Below, piece after piece: positions 37,024-49,323 of a DNA stretch of 60,000 nucleotides. How positions within the stretch are numbered: the first letter of the stretch is position 1; every line of letters begins with the position of its first letter. Location of the stretch: the NCBI GenBank assembly GCA_914767715.1, contig OU612071.1, positions 7,611,493 to 7,671,492 of the forward strand. Reading direction: 5' to 3'. Origin of the DNA: Membranipora membranacea. Lineage: Eukaryota > Bryozoa > Gymnolaemata > Cheilostomatida > Membraniporidae. The translations under genes were made by a program, and so were the position numbers. The notes beneath the pieces were generated by a model. The model saw nothing but the letters and a program-made list of their open reading frames with translations. It ran no database searches and was not told where the DNA came from.

Positions 37024-40000
37024 CTCAGAAGCTGGGTATTGATCACCATTGGTATAGTTTTGTTCCCACTGGTCCTCCCTAGGTGCTTTTGACGGTCTTT
37101 CAAAGTTGTTGTCTGCATTGGCCTTGTCGGCAAACTGTCTCTCAGTGAATAGGTCTGCAAGATCTTTGAACAGGTCAGGCTTTGTTTCCGATATCTCTTG
37201 CAATTCCTACAATACAAATTGTTAGGCGTTTGCTCTGTATACAATACAAATTGGTAAGATTGTGTAGATATTGATAATGGCTGCAACAAGTAAAGCTAAA
37301 AGCCATCGTATATCCAAATCAGACAAGTATAATTCATTTATTACCTTAAGTATTTGCTTTACATCCGCATTGGCATCTAGCGCGCTTTGTGTCGCCTCTG
37401 ATGATGTCTCTTTACATGCAACATCCATGTAGGATTCTGTTGTGTCAGCTTCCATGCAGCTAGCCTGGTCCCCTACTTCAATACACTCAGATTTAGCTCT
37501 GTCTAGATGTTTCTAAAGGCAAACAAAAGTGAATATGAACATAACAAATAGGAACTTGTGTCAACAAGTTTTCTTTTCAGATGTAACACCTAAATAATGT
37601 TTAAACTGTATGCCATAGATTGAAAATTTGAAAACATGTTTGAGGAGCAATGCAGAATGTTATATTAACTCTCTTTAACAAGGTTTTTTTTTGCAGGGCT
37701 GTTGGTTCAAAGACACTTAATAGACTTCATACCTGGCAAGAAACACTGAGGTCAGTGTCCTTACAAGGACCTAGGGCCGGATGGTTGCTGACAGCCGCAG
37801 TCTCTTGTGTGCTTATTGTTTCATAAACATCATTGTCATCACTAGAGGCTAGTCTAACAGAGAAGGCTGCAGCTGCCATTGATGTTTTAAGAATGCTGCG
37901 AAACTACAAAAACATCATAAAAAATACAGATCAGTCACTTAGTTATCATGTAATAAGCAAAACTGACATGGTTAAGTTTTTTTTATTCTTATATTGGCAT
38001 TGTTATCATGAAAGTGAAATTTATCTCAATCCAAACCTCAAAAAAATCTCATTGGGAGATGATTAAGCAGCCTCTCTAAAACTTGAGGTATGAGGTGTTC
38101 ATGGGGCATAGTGCTGTACCAGCCCAATTACCTATCACTTCTATCTACTTGGGAGAACTATATAAATTCATAAATGAAATTATCTACTATTATAAAATTT
38201 ATTCTGACAACGAAACTATATTTATTTTGAACTTATTTGGAAAAGAATGGAAATTAAAAGTATTTTGAAGTGGTAGCTTGTTAGGTTGGCACAGCAATTA
38301 GGCCCCATGAATACCTCATAGCTCTTAGATGAGAAGGGAGGACAATTGCTAACACTATTCATTATTTTAACCCAGAACTGCTCTGAATATTCTAAATGTG
38401 AAAATATTACATAATTACTGCAGAACTAGTTGCCAGTAGATATATTGCTGTGGTCCCTCTGAAGTATTTAAGCAAAATGAACAAAAATAGTGTGAGCAGT
38501 TTGAATGCTCATGAATGCTTATTTATGATATTTGCTATAACCATGTAATCATTGTTAGAATTTTAAGAGGATGCAAGAGAATGTGTCCTTCATCCTACTT
38601 TGTCTATGAGGATGCATCTCCCCTATATATGAGTTTTCCAAAATATGGCTAAAATTTATGCATTTTCATTTGTAATAACCACAGGGCCCCGGGCCTGCCG
38701 GAGCCTAGGCGGCCCCCTACCTCATATTTTCCACTTCTTACACTGCATGTAGATGAAATATGTAAGCCTTGGTTTATTTTCATGTCCTTTTTTTCCTTTT
38801 TTCTTGCACTTATGTCACTCGAACTTCAACAACTGATTCGCAGACAAAAAACATTTGTAAATACTTTATATCGAAAATTATTTTGGTAAACTCACAACCA
38901 TCCTTCTGTGCTCTCGATTTTCGACCTCAACCACCGGAGGAAGAATTAGATCTTTTCTTAGGGTGTGACGGTAGTCAACAATCTGATCTGGGTATTCTGA
39001 AGCCATTGTAGTAACAGCCTTGTTGATCATACTCCTAAGTTCTGTTTTGCCGTCAGCGAACTCAAGTTGACCTGATAGATGCCTAATTAGCAGTCCCCTT
39101 TCAGACTGCCCCTGAGCTACTGAGGACACAAGTAGGAGCATGTTTTCTCTCGGAATGTTGAAGTACACCTTCCCAATTGGCGAACCTTGGTGAGCCATAT
39201 CCATATCACTGCTTCCTAGAGTAGCATTTACATGCTGACATGTTTGGACTATGAACACCTGTTAAAAAACATTTAATATTGTGCGCTACAAAATGAAGCT
39301 ACATTACTTTGATTAACCAAACTCACAATTATGATCAATAAGCTTAGCAAATGCAATGTGCTAGTCAATAGTGCCAATGATCATGGGATTTCCCACTTAC
39401 CAGGGGTATATGGCTAGGCAAACCTCTGTGAAGCTGCAGAATTATGTCATCTATAGGCAGACCAATATCATCCTTGTCATAGATCATACCCATTTTTCCA
39501 TGAGACATGATTGCAACAATAAGGAGAGAGCATTCTTTGCTAGTTTTAATGTCATGCAATTTCCCTTGAATGGTTTTTTTAAGATGATCCCATTCGCACC
39601 ATTCAACAGCATCAACGCAACCATCGATCCTTTTCAACGCTCGTACTAAATTGTCCGATTCATCTTCTGCCCCCTCTCGATTGTGAGAATTCCACAATAT
39701 GAGTGATTTTACATTCGATAACCTCTGGTCGAATGGAATGATATAGCGGTGCTTGCAAGACTTGGCGAGTAATTCGATCATTTCACCAGTCATTGGCAGA
39801 TTATCAATGAGGTTATCATAGTCATACTGTTGACCTGTGAAAGAACATTAAAGATTTATAGCTCATTTATTTAAGGTTTTCGGACATGACGGCCTACAGG
39901 GATGTATCACAAGAACTGACATTTATTATTAAATCAATTATACCTCAGTGCCCTCAACGATCTTGGTCTGTGATAGTCAACTTATTAGTATGAGAGTCTG

Positions 40001-40105
40001 AAACTTCAACCAGATTCCTACTCCAAATTCTCGTAACAGTATATAGAGATGGATAAAGGCACATTGCGTTGCTGCTTTCCGCTTACCTGAATCGAAGTTG
40101 GCCAT
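37024..40105 (-). CDS. Caspase-like protease, first six coding exons
   Basis: Six exons join with consistent phase: 40105-40087 (ATG start, 19 nt), 39834-39401, 39258-38896, 37903-37733, 37512-37345 and 37206-37024. The first two give 151 codons and the next four give 121, 57, 56 and 61 codons, all in phase 0. Residues 1-151 are p20-like: an R-x-G element near residue 60, then hydrophobic strands ending in I-M-S-H-G with the catalytic His at about 118. The third exon opens with V-F-I-V-Q-T-C-Q-H, the family's QACRG-type active-site loop with Cys at about 158, and then runs into p10-like sequence. Only about 20 residues precede the core, so there is no CARD or DED prodomain. Caspases are cytosolic cysteine proteases acting after Asp. 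The Q-T-C-Q-H loop departs from the consensus, so activity is uncertain. The last three exons are an acidic, Ser/Thr/Asp-rich tail unlike known caspases. Further tail exons probably follow downstream. Confidence 0.75.
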
Positions 40106-40389
40106 CTCAATTTTTGTAATATCCTGATTTCATTATTTCAGACCAGTATCTTGTATTTCTCGCTCTGAAGCAATTAAAGATTTGGGGGTTAAACATGGAT
40201 ACGATATCACAAAATTGCTGTCTAAAGTGTTTAGGTAGATTATCGTAACCTCACACTTGCCATAATTACAGAACATTCTGTGGAGGTATTGTTCAAAGGT
40301 GAGATGTCCCTGTGCAAAAAATTATTCATTCAAAAAAAAATACCTCATACCGCTTATCCAAAAACAACATAACACCAATTAGACTGTTG

Positions 40390-40870
40390 TCCCTGCTTGA
40401 ATTTAAGCCTATGTTTGGAGGTGTCTCCTCTCCAGTAGGGTACTCTTTATCCCACGCAGCGTAGGAAAAAAGGTGCTGAAATGGGCGTATCATGCAAACC
40501 ACAAAAGTTCTTCCATGATCAGCATCAGAATTATTGAAAAACCTGAGGGTTATTAGTTTTACAAATCTTTGGGGGTTTGAAAGCCAATTTATCTCAGTTT
40601 TAGTGATGAAATCCATACAAAATTCCAGAAAATGTGTCAACCAAACAGGCAGAAGTTGGTATATGAGTATTCAACTACCAAACTTGTTTCCCAAACTATG
40701 TCCCAATGAGGTTTCGATGATGCCGGTGCTGAATCAAACAGAATTTTTATCCTTCTACAAGCAGATTTCAAGATAAGCGCAATTCGGCTCTGTTTTTCTA
40801 TATCTATATCTGAAGTTTTTGTAAGTTTTTGCATGGGGTGTAAAATAGACTCCCCTAATTCGCTCAAGTA
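40390..40870. repeat. Diverged relative of the 10270 element
   Basis: The blocks GGTGCTGAATCAA followed by TTTCAAGATAA, and GGGTACTCTTTATCCCACGC, align with the element at 10270. Two open frames on the minus strand in this stretch are probably incidental. It lies just upstream of the caspase-like gene. Confidence 0.4.
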
Positions 40871-43800
40871 TCATTTTTAATATTTTATCTGTTGATTCAA
40901 ACTCTTATACACAATAAGTGGCGATACAAATTTTGAGTTGTCTCCTCTCATTTTGCTAAAACAATTTGTTTGCTTTTTTATCTGCAAGCTCTTTTATGGG
41001 ACTATGCTCCTTGGTAAATGAAACAAAGCCGTTATATATATATTTATATATCTGAATCATTCCCTATAGCCTGTCTTGAGAAGCTAATTAAGCTTTGTCG
41101 GTATTGAGGTGGGGGAGTTAGAATATAGCATGTCGACTTTAGCATTTGAAAAGACAGCTGTCGTCTCATAAAATCCGGAAGAAAAATATTTTAAATCTTG
41201 AATAAACTGGCTTAAAACTTGAAAATCCTGCAGTAGCAGGAGAGTTTTCACACAAAATTTTAGAAGGGTGCGATTTCTTTCATGAATTTGCCCCCCTCCC
41301 CCACCAACAAAGCTTTTCAAGACTAGTTAATACCCATACTTAGTCGAGGTCTAAGTAAAGCAATACAGCCAGAAAAGAATTTAACACAGAGATGAACTTT
41401 ATTCACTGATTACACATCCAGCAAAGGCTGCAAAATGTATGTTACAGGGGACTGATTATTATTAATCAATGGCAAAACCAATCGTGGTAATTTCCATTCA
41501 CAGTCCAATAGTAAGGCCAGTTTTCTTTCACATATGTATAGTTGAGCCTTTGCATTTCGTAAGTCATCGAAGCTGTAATGTGGATTATAATGGGCTGTTC
41601 GCACTTATGGAAAATGGAATTCCCAGTTTCCATAATATGAAACTGTTGTTAAGTTGTGTAATATCATAACTTGTCTGAACCGCCTCATAGTAAATCATTG
41701 AAATTTGTTGTCTCTTGAATTCTTACCCTGAGAGGGTGTCGGAGTAGTCAATATTATTTCTTGTATAGGTTTCCAATCATCAGCTCAATGAAATTACATG
41801 ATCTAAGTTGAAACACAAAACATGAAATTTCATATCCCTGTCTTTTCTGTGTCAAAATGAAGTGGCATTGGATTGCCGAAACTTGGTTAAGGATTACAAT
41901 ACACCAATATTCGAGCCTCCAGGCTCTTTCCCAATCGCCGACCCACCCCTGCCGGGGAAGCAAATAGGGGAAATTAACTTTGAAGACCATTGAAGTATTT
42001 ATTCTAGCTCAGGTACATTTGTTGTTAGCTAAAATAACAGCTTAGATTGTTTCTTCTTTCAGTGCTGACTTAAAAAGTATGGGTTTCCAATAACAGTATA
42101 GAAAATGCGAACAGGGAGTTTGATAAGAAAACAAACAATCCACTGACTACACAGCTAAGTGGATGAAAGACAATGATATTTGATCCAAACACAGACAGAT
42201 TTGTATACATGATTTGAAACCTGTAGTGATTTCGGAAGTTGTGTGAATTAGTTGTTGACCCATTCATTTACCCTACACCGCCACCCCCTGTCTGATGTCA
42301 GGACGGAGCCTAATTCTACAATCACAGCTCACAAGTTATTAGGACATACCTTGCCTCCCTAGACTCCGAAACAAGACTTCCTCTCCTGTAAGCCACGTCA
42401 CTGAATGCCTAGGCTGCACTTGATCAATGCAGTGGAACACTCGAATATGATATCACATGTGTTTGTTTTCTATTGTACTGAGAAAATATAATAAATAGTT
42501 GTTTGAAAGGATTGAACAATGAACAATCACAAAAGTTATAGATTACATCAGGTTTTCCCCTGAATTACCCAGGGTGACTGAATCAGCATGATGCAATCAA
42601 GGTTTTCAGCTTTGTCAATTTCATTAGTTGATTTTTTAGGTATAACATATGTAGGCATTGAGACGTGTTAGGACAGAGTATCGCAGGAGATTATTCATAA
42701 TGGAAGTTTTTGCGAAGTTTTCAAAACTACCTTCTAAATGAAAAATGCAAAGGAAATACTTCTAGTCACCCACTGCTAACTAACTATGATCACAAACTAT
42801 TCAACCATTACTCCTGAATAGACCATCATACAACAAAATAACCCTGTATTTGTTTTATAGAGTGGGATTAATTATCAGCACCATGTTATGGAACAATGAA
42901 TTTATTTTCTATCAACGACAGCATAAGTTACGCACCTTTTCTAAATATTCCGCCTAGTTAACTCTACGTCTACACTATCACATGGAACTCTGTTTCATGC
43001 TCACAGAGCATTAGTCATTTTATCTGCAATCGCTCACCCAATGAAGAGGGAGTTCATTGCTCACCCTTTGCGAAGTTTGGTCCAGTTGCATGCATTCTGA
43101 GTTGCTCCCCTTCCACTGGTAACTCTGCAGGCCTTTTTGTAGGTGTGTCCAGTGGAGTGGAAGCAGCTCCGAATGCAGGCAAACGGACCAAAGTTTGTCT
43201 AGGGAAGGGGGCTCAAACTAGGAACCACAAAGTAATCTGTATAAGACGCTCAGATTATGAGCCATGTTGGCAACAGCACACAAATTGAATCCAGTTAATG
43301 GTAGCAACGAACTAGTTAAATAAATTGTTAATGATACTTTTCCACTGCTAAATGGAGGTTTATTAATGGAGACTAGAATTCTTATTAGCAAAAATATTTC
43401 GGAAAAATACTTTATATGCATAGAAGTTTTTATGGCACCATGGTAGAGAAGCAACAGGCAACATTTCATAATTACTTAGAAATAGAACAACCTCACAAAT
43501 TTCATTCCTGTAGGTTGCTATCACCAAATTATACTTTAGTTCATATTATTGGTCAAACCCAATACTTATTGTATTGTGAGAAGGTTTAGTTGCGCAACCA
43601 AAATTGGTTCATTATTGATTTACCAAACATTGAAAAAAGTAGAGGCTTTGATAAAATACACAAATATTTCAATAAAAAAAACTAATTACAAAAAAATTAT
43701 TAATTGCTATTGAAGAGCAAATATCCTACCAAGCTTATATCGAGACATAATGCTTGCTACAATCTCAATAAAAGGCAAATGTATGGCACTAGAGTTGACT

Positions 43801-44740
43801 TTTTAGTAAATATCCAAAGTGTAGACAACTTCTGGCAAGAATATGGCACAACGCCACGGTAAGGAGTGAATACCGTTCTATATGCAGTTCATTCCAAGAG
43901 CCCTTTTGGATGTGACCTTCACCTTTGAAGTAGAAAACTAAGGTGTGAGTATCTGCTTGAGTTTGCGACCTAAAAACAATAGAAGGAAGTATGGTAGAAT
44001 TAGAGAAATAATTCTCTAAGTTGGACATGCTTACGATAATAAAAATCAAGAAATACCAGTAGAGTGTGAATGGAAACTAGGAAGGGTATTATTGATAGTA
44101 TATGAACTGGATATTGCAGTTATTCAATTAGATTGAAAAACTAACAGGCCAAGTAAAAATTGGCAATAAGAGCAGTAAACAACAATACAGCGGGAAATAG
44201 GAGTTGTCTTATGATACTATTGAGTATATTACTTATTACTTATATTACTTAGTGGATTGTGTAACCAGGACGAAACATTCTAAAACTAGTATTCTTTTAG
44301 ATTATGAAAATCCTGAGGGTATTTCAACAATTAAAATCAAGGAGCCATTTGAAGCTATAAGCTTGCTATCACTCCATTCAAACCCTGCACTATTTCGACT
44401 AAGTAATTCCAAAAATATGATAAAAATACGATGATTCTTAATTTATAAATTCATGACCTAAGAAAAGGTTTCAAATACAATAATGAAGAGCATGAGGCTC
44501 TTTCCGAATGAACACACACTGATGACGTGATATACTATTGCATGTATATCTCTGATCGATAGAGAGTGAATCAATTCAGTTAGCATGAGAACCATCACAA
44601 GGAATTCGGTGTGATGACCCGTGTTAAATTTTATTAATTAGGGGTGGGTAAATGTAAGGTACTGTACTAAATTGACTCTTCCCAAAGCTACTTTTTATGA
44701 GGAGGCGGACCTTACCTGTTAGACACACCCACTCAGTAAT
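40870..44740. other. Spacer between the caspase-like and coiled-coil genes
   Basis: It holds one short palindromic MITE (43074) and an AT microsatellite near 41032. A facing pair of AGCTTTGTCGG...CTCCCCC and CCCCCAC...AAAGCTTTTC blocks at 41090-41320 suggests another small foldback. No gene recognised. Confidence 0.4.
43074..43197. mobile_element. Short palindromic MITE
   Basis: AGTTTGGTCC...GCATTC...CCACTGG on the left is mirrored by CCAGTGGAGTGG...GAATGCAGGC...GGACCAAAG on the right. It is the largest of a family of very short palindromes sharing the GCCTGCATTCGGAGTTGC core. Confidence 0.65.
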
Positions 44741-44744
44741 CCTG

Positions 44745-47700
44745 TTATAAATCGGCCATGATATTTATCCCAGCTAATGGCTGCTGTTGTTGTGGGTTAG
44801 GATTTCGTCCAATCGCTGACAAGGTATGCTCTAATACTCGGACTTCCTCTGCTTTAATACTGAGATACTGCTTATACATTCTCTTAACTCCAGCTGATGT
44901 CATCAACCTGTAGAGAAAATAAGAGGGAGGATAAAAAACAAGTAACTGAGGGGAAATTTTAAATCACAATGAAAGGGTGATGTTTAAGAACGGAATCGAG
45001 GTGTGGCGTTGAGTTTATAAGGTTGAGTAAAGAGACCTTACAAGGTCATCAGGGGCAGCAGAAGCGCTCCACTGTCCACTGCTAACAGGAAGTATAATGT
45101 CATTACCAGACCTGTTTCAATGACCAGCAGTCATTGAAACAGGATTAGTGCTGCACCTAGGATTGACCTAAACAGAGACTCACTCAAATTATTGGGCGAC
45201 CGTCATATAATTTTTACGACTTGTATCCTTTGGCAGATGACTATGATACTGAATGTGGCATAAACCTGCCTGTACCTGAAAACTGGGACTTTCCGCTGTG
45301 CTGGAAATTTCACACAGTTTCCGAAGGGAAAACTAAGCGATATTCATCTATCTATGTGTCTGCATCAGGATTAGTGTCAATCTATCAGGTTTTGTCTCAC
45401 CACATACTCTGACCATAAACAATAACAGGGGTGTGTGTGTGTGTGTGTGACGGACAAGACATTATTGCAGAGTATGGTTATCAAGTTTGGTCCATTTGCC
45501 TGTATTCCGAGTTGCTCCCGATCCACTGGTCACGTGCAGGCAAAAGGACCAATAATTAACTACCAATGGCGTGGATGGGAGCAACAGGAATGCAGGGGAT
45601 TGGATTAAACATGATCTATGGTTTTTCTTATTCTGTGATGGTAGGCAAACGTAGGAACTTTTGGCTGGGTGACTATAGTCTCCCTCATCAACATATCAAG
45701 GTGTGTGTTTATATGTGACCGCAGAACAATTGAATGTGGAAATCCGACAGGTAATTATGATGTGTATGGTCCAGTCTTGAATTCCCAGATCTAACACTCC
45801 CAACAAAAAAAACAGACTAAGCTCTCATATCAGCAAGCAAATGCAAAAAAATTGTAATCAAATTCAATGTCATCTCAAGTTTAGAGCTTCTAGTCAAGGA
45901 ATAATATATCAGATTATCTCTGTGATGAAATCAGAAAATGCTTCACTTTTTGCATTGCTTCAGAACCTCAATAATATTGCAACAGTCACTGTTGTATATA
46001 CAGATCAGATTTAATTTGTTACGTTTGTCTAGCCTAAGAACCTCAAAACCACAATAACATATTAGTTCAGGGATGACTGGCAATAACCCTTATATCTGCA
46101 ATTAATTTTTTGTAAGTTTCAGGCTTATGATGATAAAGTAGGTGCAAAAAAAGCACAATTTTTTGCCAATATAATTATTCTGACTGTTTACTGTCTACTC
46201 AAAACTAATGGAGTGAGATACCTCATACATTTGAAATTATCTAACTAGCGCAAAAAATGAGAACCAAATCACTGTGAGGAAATCCGTCATGTGGCAAATC
46301 ACCAAGTATCTTATTTTCTTTGGAATAGTTTTTGCTTCTAGAACATAACGAAGGCTGCCATTGACCAATTCTATCTAATGTTAACATGGGTCATTCAAGT
46401 GAAAATGTTATGTTCAAAACCCTGATCTTGGCAGACCCTGTACAGTATGGACCTCCCGGGTAGAGCTAGGCTTATCGCAGACCCCCACCCTAGGTTGAGA
46501 GTGAGCCTTCAAAGGACAATAACATTTTGGTCAATAGCTCAGTCTGAATGTGGCTTCCCCCGTCTTATCATTAGAAGGGGAGCGAACCCCAATAGCTCAC
46601 ATTCCGGATGTAGCTTCCCCCGTCCTATCATTGGAAAGGGAGCGAACCCCAATAGCTCACTGTCTGGATGTTGGCTATAACCAAGGAATTAACTCCTTGC
46701 ATTGACCAAAAGTATAACATGACAGTATTTTGATCAATGTGTTAACTAACTAACATTCCGAGTGTGAACCCAGATAGGAGTGTATCTGTGTCTTCAAACA
46801 GAATATACGGCAGATTGACACACCCTCCCTCCACTTTGGAGACTTGTGCCAACTTCATGGCAAGGAAACAATGCCGAAGACCAACAAAGTGTCAGGGTAC
46901 AGCATACAGTACTGCCGATACCACTGCACAACACACAGGTTTTCAGCTTGAAACTAAGAGCAAAGCGCTGTTTCGATCTGTTGTCTCTATGGACCTATTT
47001 AAATTGAATACCAAAAGGTATTTTGATCGCACTTAATTCTCTGACTCTATGATTAAAATGGCTGACCAAATGCTGGTGCCTGCATTAGGCCTACTCATTA
47101 TATTTCCGCGCCAGGATTCTAGATTTTTGTGAGGATATGACACAAAAGGGCAGAAAACAGCATCACCGAAATGTTCATTCCAACTCAAATAGGGTTGATG
47201 TACCGCGCTCTTCATGATAGCAACATTTTTATAGAGGAAAAATTGGAATGGGAGAGGACAATTGTTTGATGAGTTTGTTGGCTAGGCTAGCCCTGTTTAT
47301 GACAAAACAGAGGGTTGGCTGCCCCTAAAGAGGGCAAGTTGCCAGAAGTCCTCATACTGAGAGTGTGATACATCCTAGTAAACTAGAATGCATCCTAGAG
47401 GTGAGGCCATGGTGGACCCCCTAATCGTGAGTGTGCAGCAAGCTGCCAGAAACTGAAACAGGTACTAATCAGCCATTGGCCATGACACTTTGATCTTAGC
47501 CAATAGGACGAGAAGCAACGTTTGGCTAGGCTAGCTACAAAGGCTGTGGAATGTTTGGTTTACATTGAAACAGGCTCAAGTTAACTTTGGTGAAGTGAGT
47601 GTGGAATGTTGGTTTAGGGTCTTTACTTGCTCAAGGTTAAACAACTGAGCTCTGAGCCAAATCAAAATGACATTGAAGTAAAACACGTGTATGATCAAAG

Positions 47701-49033
47701 GACAACTCGTTAGCCTGCTAGGGCCGTACGGCTATAGAGTAGCCTAGTGTAGGCCACTTAGAGGAAGAGCAATTTTAGAGATGGCTGCGGAATCTACATT
47801 CAATAAAATCGGACAGACAGAGAGAACAAGAAGTGTAAGGGTGAAGTGGTAAAACTGAAATCAGACACCCGGCAGATAGACTATTATTGTTTGTTATTTC
47901 GTCGTAGCTTTTTTAAATTCTTTTATGTCAGACCGTGACAACAACTATTACGTAATCTGAAATATTTTTAGCATATTTCTTACCCAGAGCACCCAGTGAT
48001 CCTCTTTAATCATCACATGGTAATATCGGATCTGATAATAAAACTCAACTCAATAATTCAAAGGGTCTGACATGACACCCAAATGGGGGCGAAAATAATT
48101 TGCAACGAAACTGTATAGAGAACATCGTCCTGTTTGTGAATATCAACCTAGCTTTTACGGATAGGGCTATTAACTAACTGGACACGCCACATGTGTCTGC
48201 CTGAATCATCTCCTAATATACTTTTTATAAATGTGGGCCTAGGGAGATGGTGATAGTAAGACTATGTGGTGTGTGGAGTTAAGTTAAGTGACTAGTCATT
48301 GACCCCCTCACCCCTAAGGAATCGTTTGAACCGTACACCTGAATTTAAATGATTGAACCTGGGGGGGGGGGGGGGTCTTTCAATTAGAAAGAGCGATCCC
48401 TTACTAAAACAAGCTATCACTATCACAATCACTCACTTGGTCTTTCAATTAGAGAAATTCGTTCCCAATTTGCTCACTCAATATGTAAATAGTTTCATCA
48501 ATGACTGAGGGATTTGAAAGCTAGAACTTAGAATGTATTGCTCACTCACTGAGGGATCAGATTGTGAATTTGGCTGTTTCTTATTGAAAGACCCCCTGTG
48601 TCCTCATTGTATTTCACATATTTGTATCCTAAAGATGTAACTGAGCATAGAATGCAATGGTGCCTTACCTAACCTCCCTAAAACCCATTACAATGGGATG
48701 ACTGAGCTTATTGGTGGTTATGTCAAGGATGAAGCCCCCGCCCCCCATTGCAGTTACTCTACTCACCTAAATTTCATTCTGTTGTTCACTGAATGTTTTC
48801 TTTGATTGTGTGCTCTCCTTTTTCTATTGCTAAAGTCTCTGATTTGGTTTTCTAAAAGCTGTATTTGAGCAATTGTCTGTGACAGTTTCTTTCTGAGATC
48901 ATCTAGCTTCTCCTCTAGGACCTCTGATTCCATACGATCCATTCTGGATATGTAATAACTGGCCTTTTCTAACTGGCAAATTGTAGTACTGCAAACTTTC
49001 TCAAACAAGCACCTGGCAAGAACTGACCTCAGA
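44745..49033 (-). CDS. Small coiled-coil protein, last two exons
   Basis: Exon 49033-48767 (267 nt) and terminal exon 44907-44745 (163 nt, ending in TAA) join through a split Arg codon (AG|G) into one open frame. The first ATG inside the frame gives about 110 residues. If an exon further right contributes, the protein is longer: the frame stays open back to the AG acceptor at 49034. The sequence is rich in Lys, Glu, Leu and Gln, with a heptad-like run (E-V-L-E-E-K-L-D-D-L-R-K-K-L ... I-A-Q-I-Q-L-L-E-N-Q-I), then a basic patch, a helix (V-K-R-M-Y-K-Q-Y-L-S-I-K-A-E-E-V) and a Gln-rich end (P-N-P-Q-Q-Q-Q). I do not recognise the family. The 3.9-kb intron holds a U2-headed SINE and palindromic elements. 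The gene is head to head with dynamin. Confidence 0.7.
45427..45450. repeat. (GT)n microsatellite
   Basis: A run of about nine GT units. Confidence 0.85.
45483..45575. mobile_element. Short palindromic MITE
   Basis: AAGTTTGGTCCATTTGCCTG and GCAGGCAAAAGGACCAA face each other around GATCCACTGG. Same family as 43074. Confidence 0.6.
46525..46713. mobile_element. Palindromic element with internal duplication
   Basis: The outer TTTTGGTCAAT and ATTGACCAAAA are inverted. Inside, a unit of about 65 bp (GCTTCCCCCGTC...GGGAGCGAACCCC) occurs twice in tandem. The core resembles the element at 56717. Confidence 0.55.
47292..47521 (-). mobile_element. U2-headed SINE, full-length copy
   Basis: This has the same head (GCTTCTCGTCCTATTGGCTA, then AGATCAAAGTG) and the same body as the 33968 copy. 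A 14-bp direct repeat TTGGCTAGGCTAGC flanks it (47278-47291 and 47522-47535). It lies in the intron of the coiled-coil gene, in the same orientation as that gene. Confidence 0.8.
48359..48598. mobile_element. Element with GGGGGTCTTTCAAT terminal repeats and a poly-G run
   Basis: GGGGGTCTTTCAATTAGAAA at the left is mirrored by TTTCTTATTGAAAGACCCCC at the right. An internal copy of GGTCTTTCAATTAGA occurs near 48440. The run of 14-15 G at the left end may be a sequencing-prone homopolymer. Confidence 0.55.
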
Positions 49034-49323
49034 CTGTCAAACAGAAATGAAAGAGAAACTAAATAAATCTGTTACCTGGGTTCTTAAAAAAGAAAACAAC
49101 AATTAGGAGAGAGACTACATAAGGAGTCCAGAATATATTTTACAAATTAAAGGATTTGAGGCAAAGTAGGTGGGGTCTTTGGGATTTCCTTATCACTGCG
49201 CATGCCCATTTAGGAGGGTGGCTTCCGTATTATCGCCATATTGATTTCCAATTTTCAATTTCACTCTCTACAGAGCAGAGCAAAGACTTACTTCCCTCAG
49301 GATTTCTCTGACTAAACGCCATA
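49034..49323. promoter_or_regulatory. Likely shared divergent promoter / 5' UTR region
   Basis: These 290 bp separate the dynamin ATG (plus strand) from the first recognised coding exon of the coiled-coil gene (minus strand). A GTAACA-type donor on the minus strand near 49075 suggests a short upstream or non-coding exon of the coiled-coil gene here. A GCGCATGCCC stretch near 49200 is GC-rich against its surroundings and resembles an NRF-1-type site. No TATA box is evident. Confidence 0.4.

Noticed and set aside
40326-40867. Two minus-strand open frames upstream of the caspase-like start
   Set aside because: The region shares blocks with the inverted-repeat element at 10270, and no splice signals link it to the ATG exon.
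46447-46680. 77-codon plus-strand open frame with internal repeat
   Set aside because: The repeat in the translation comes from the tandemly duplicated core of a palindromic element.
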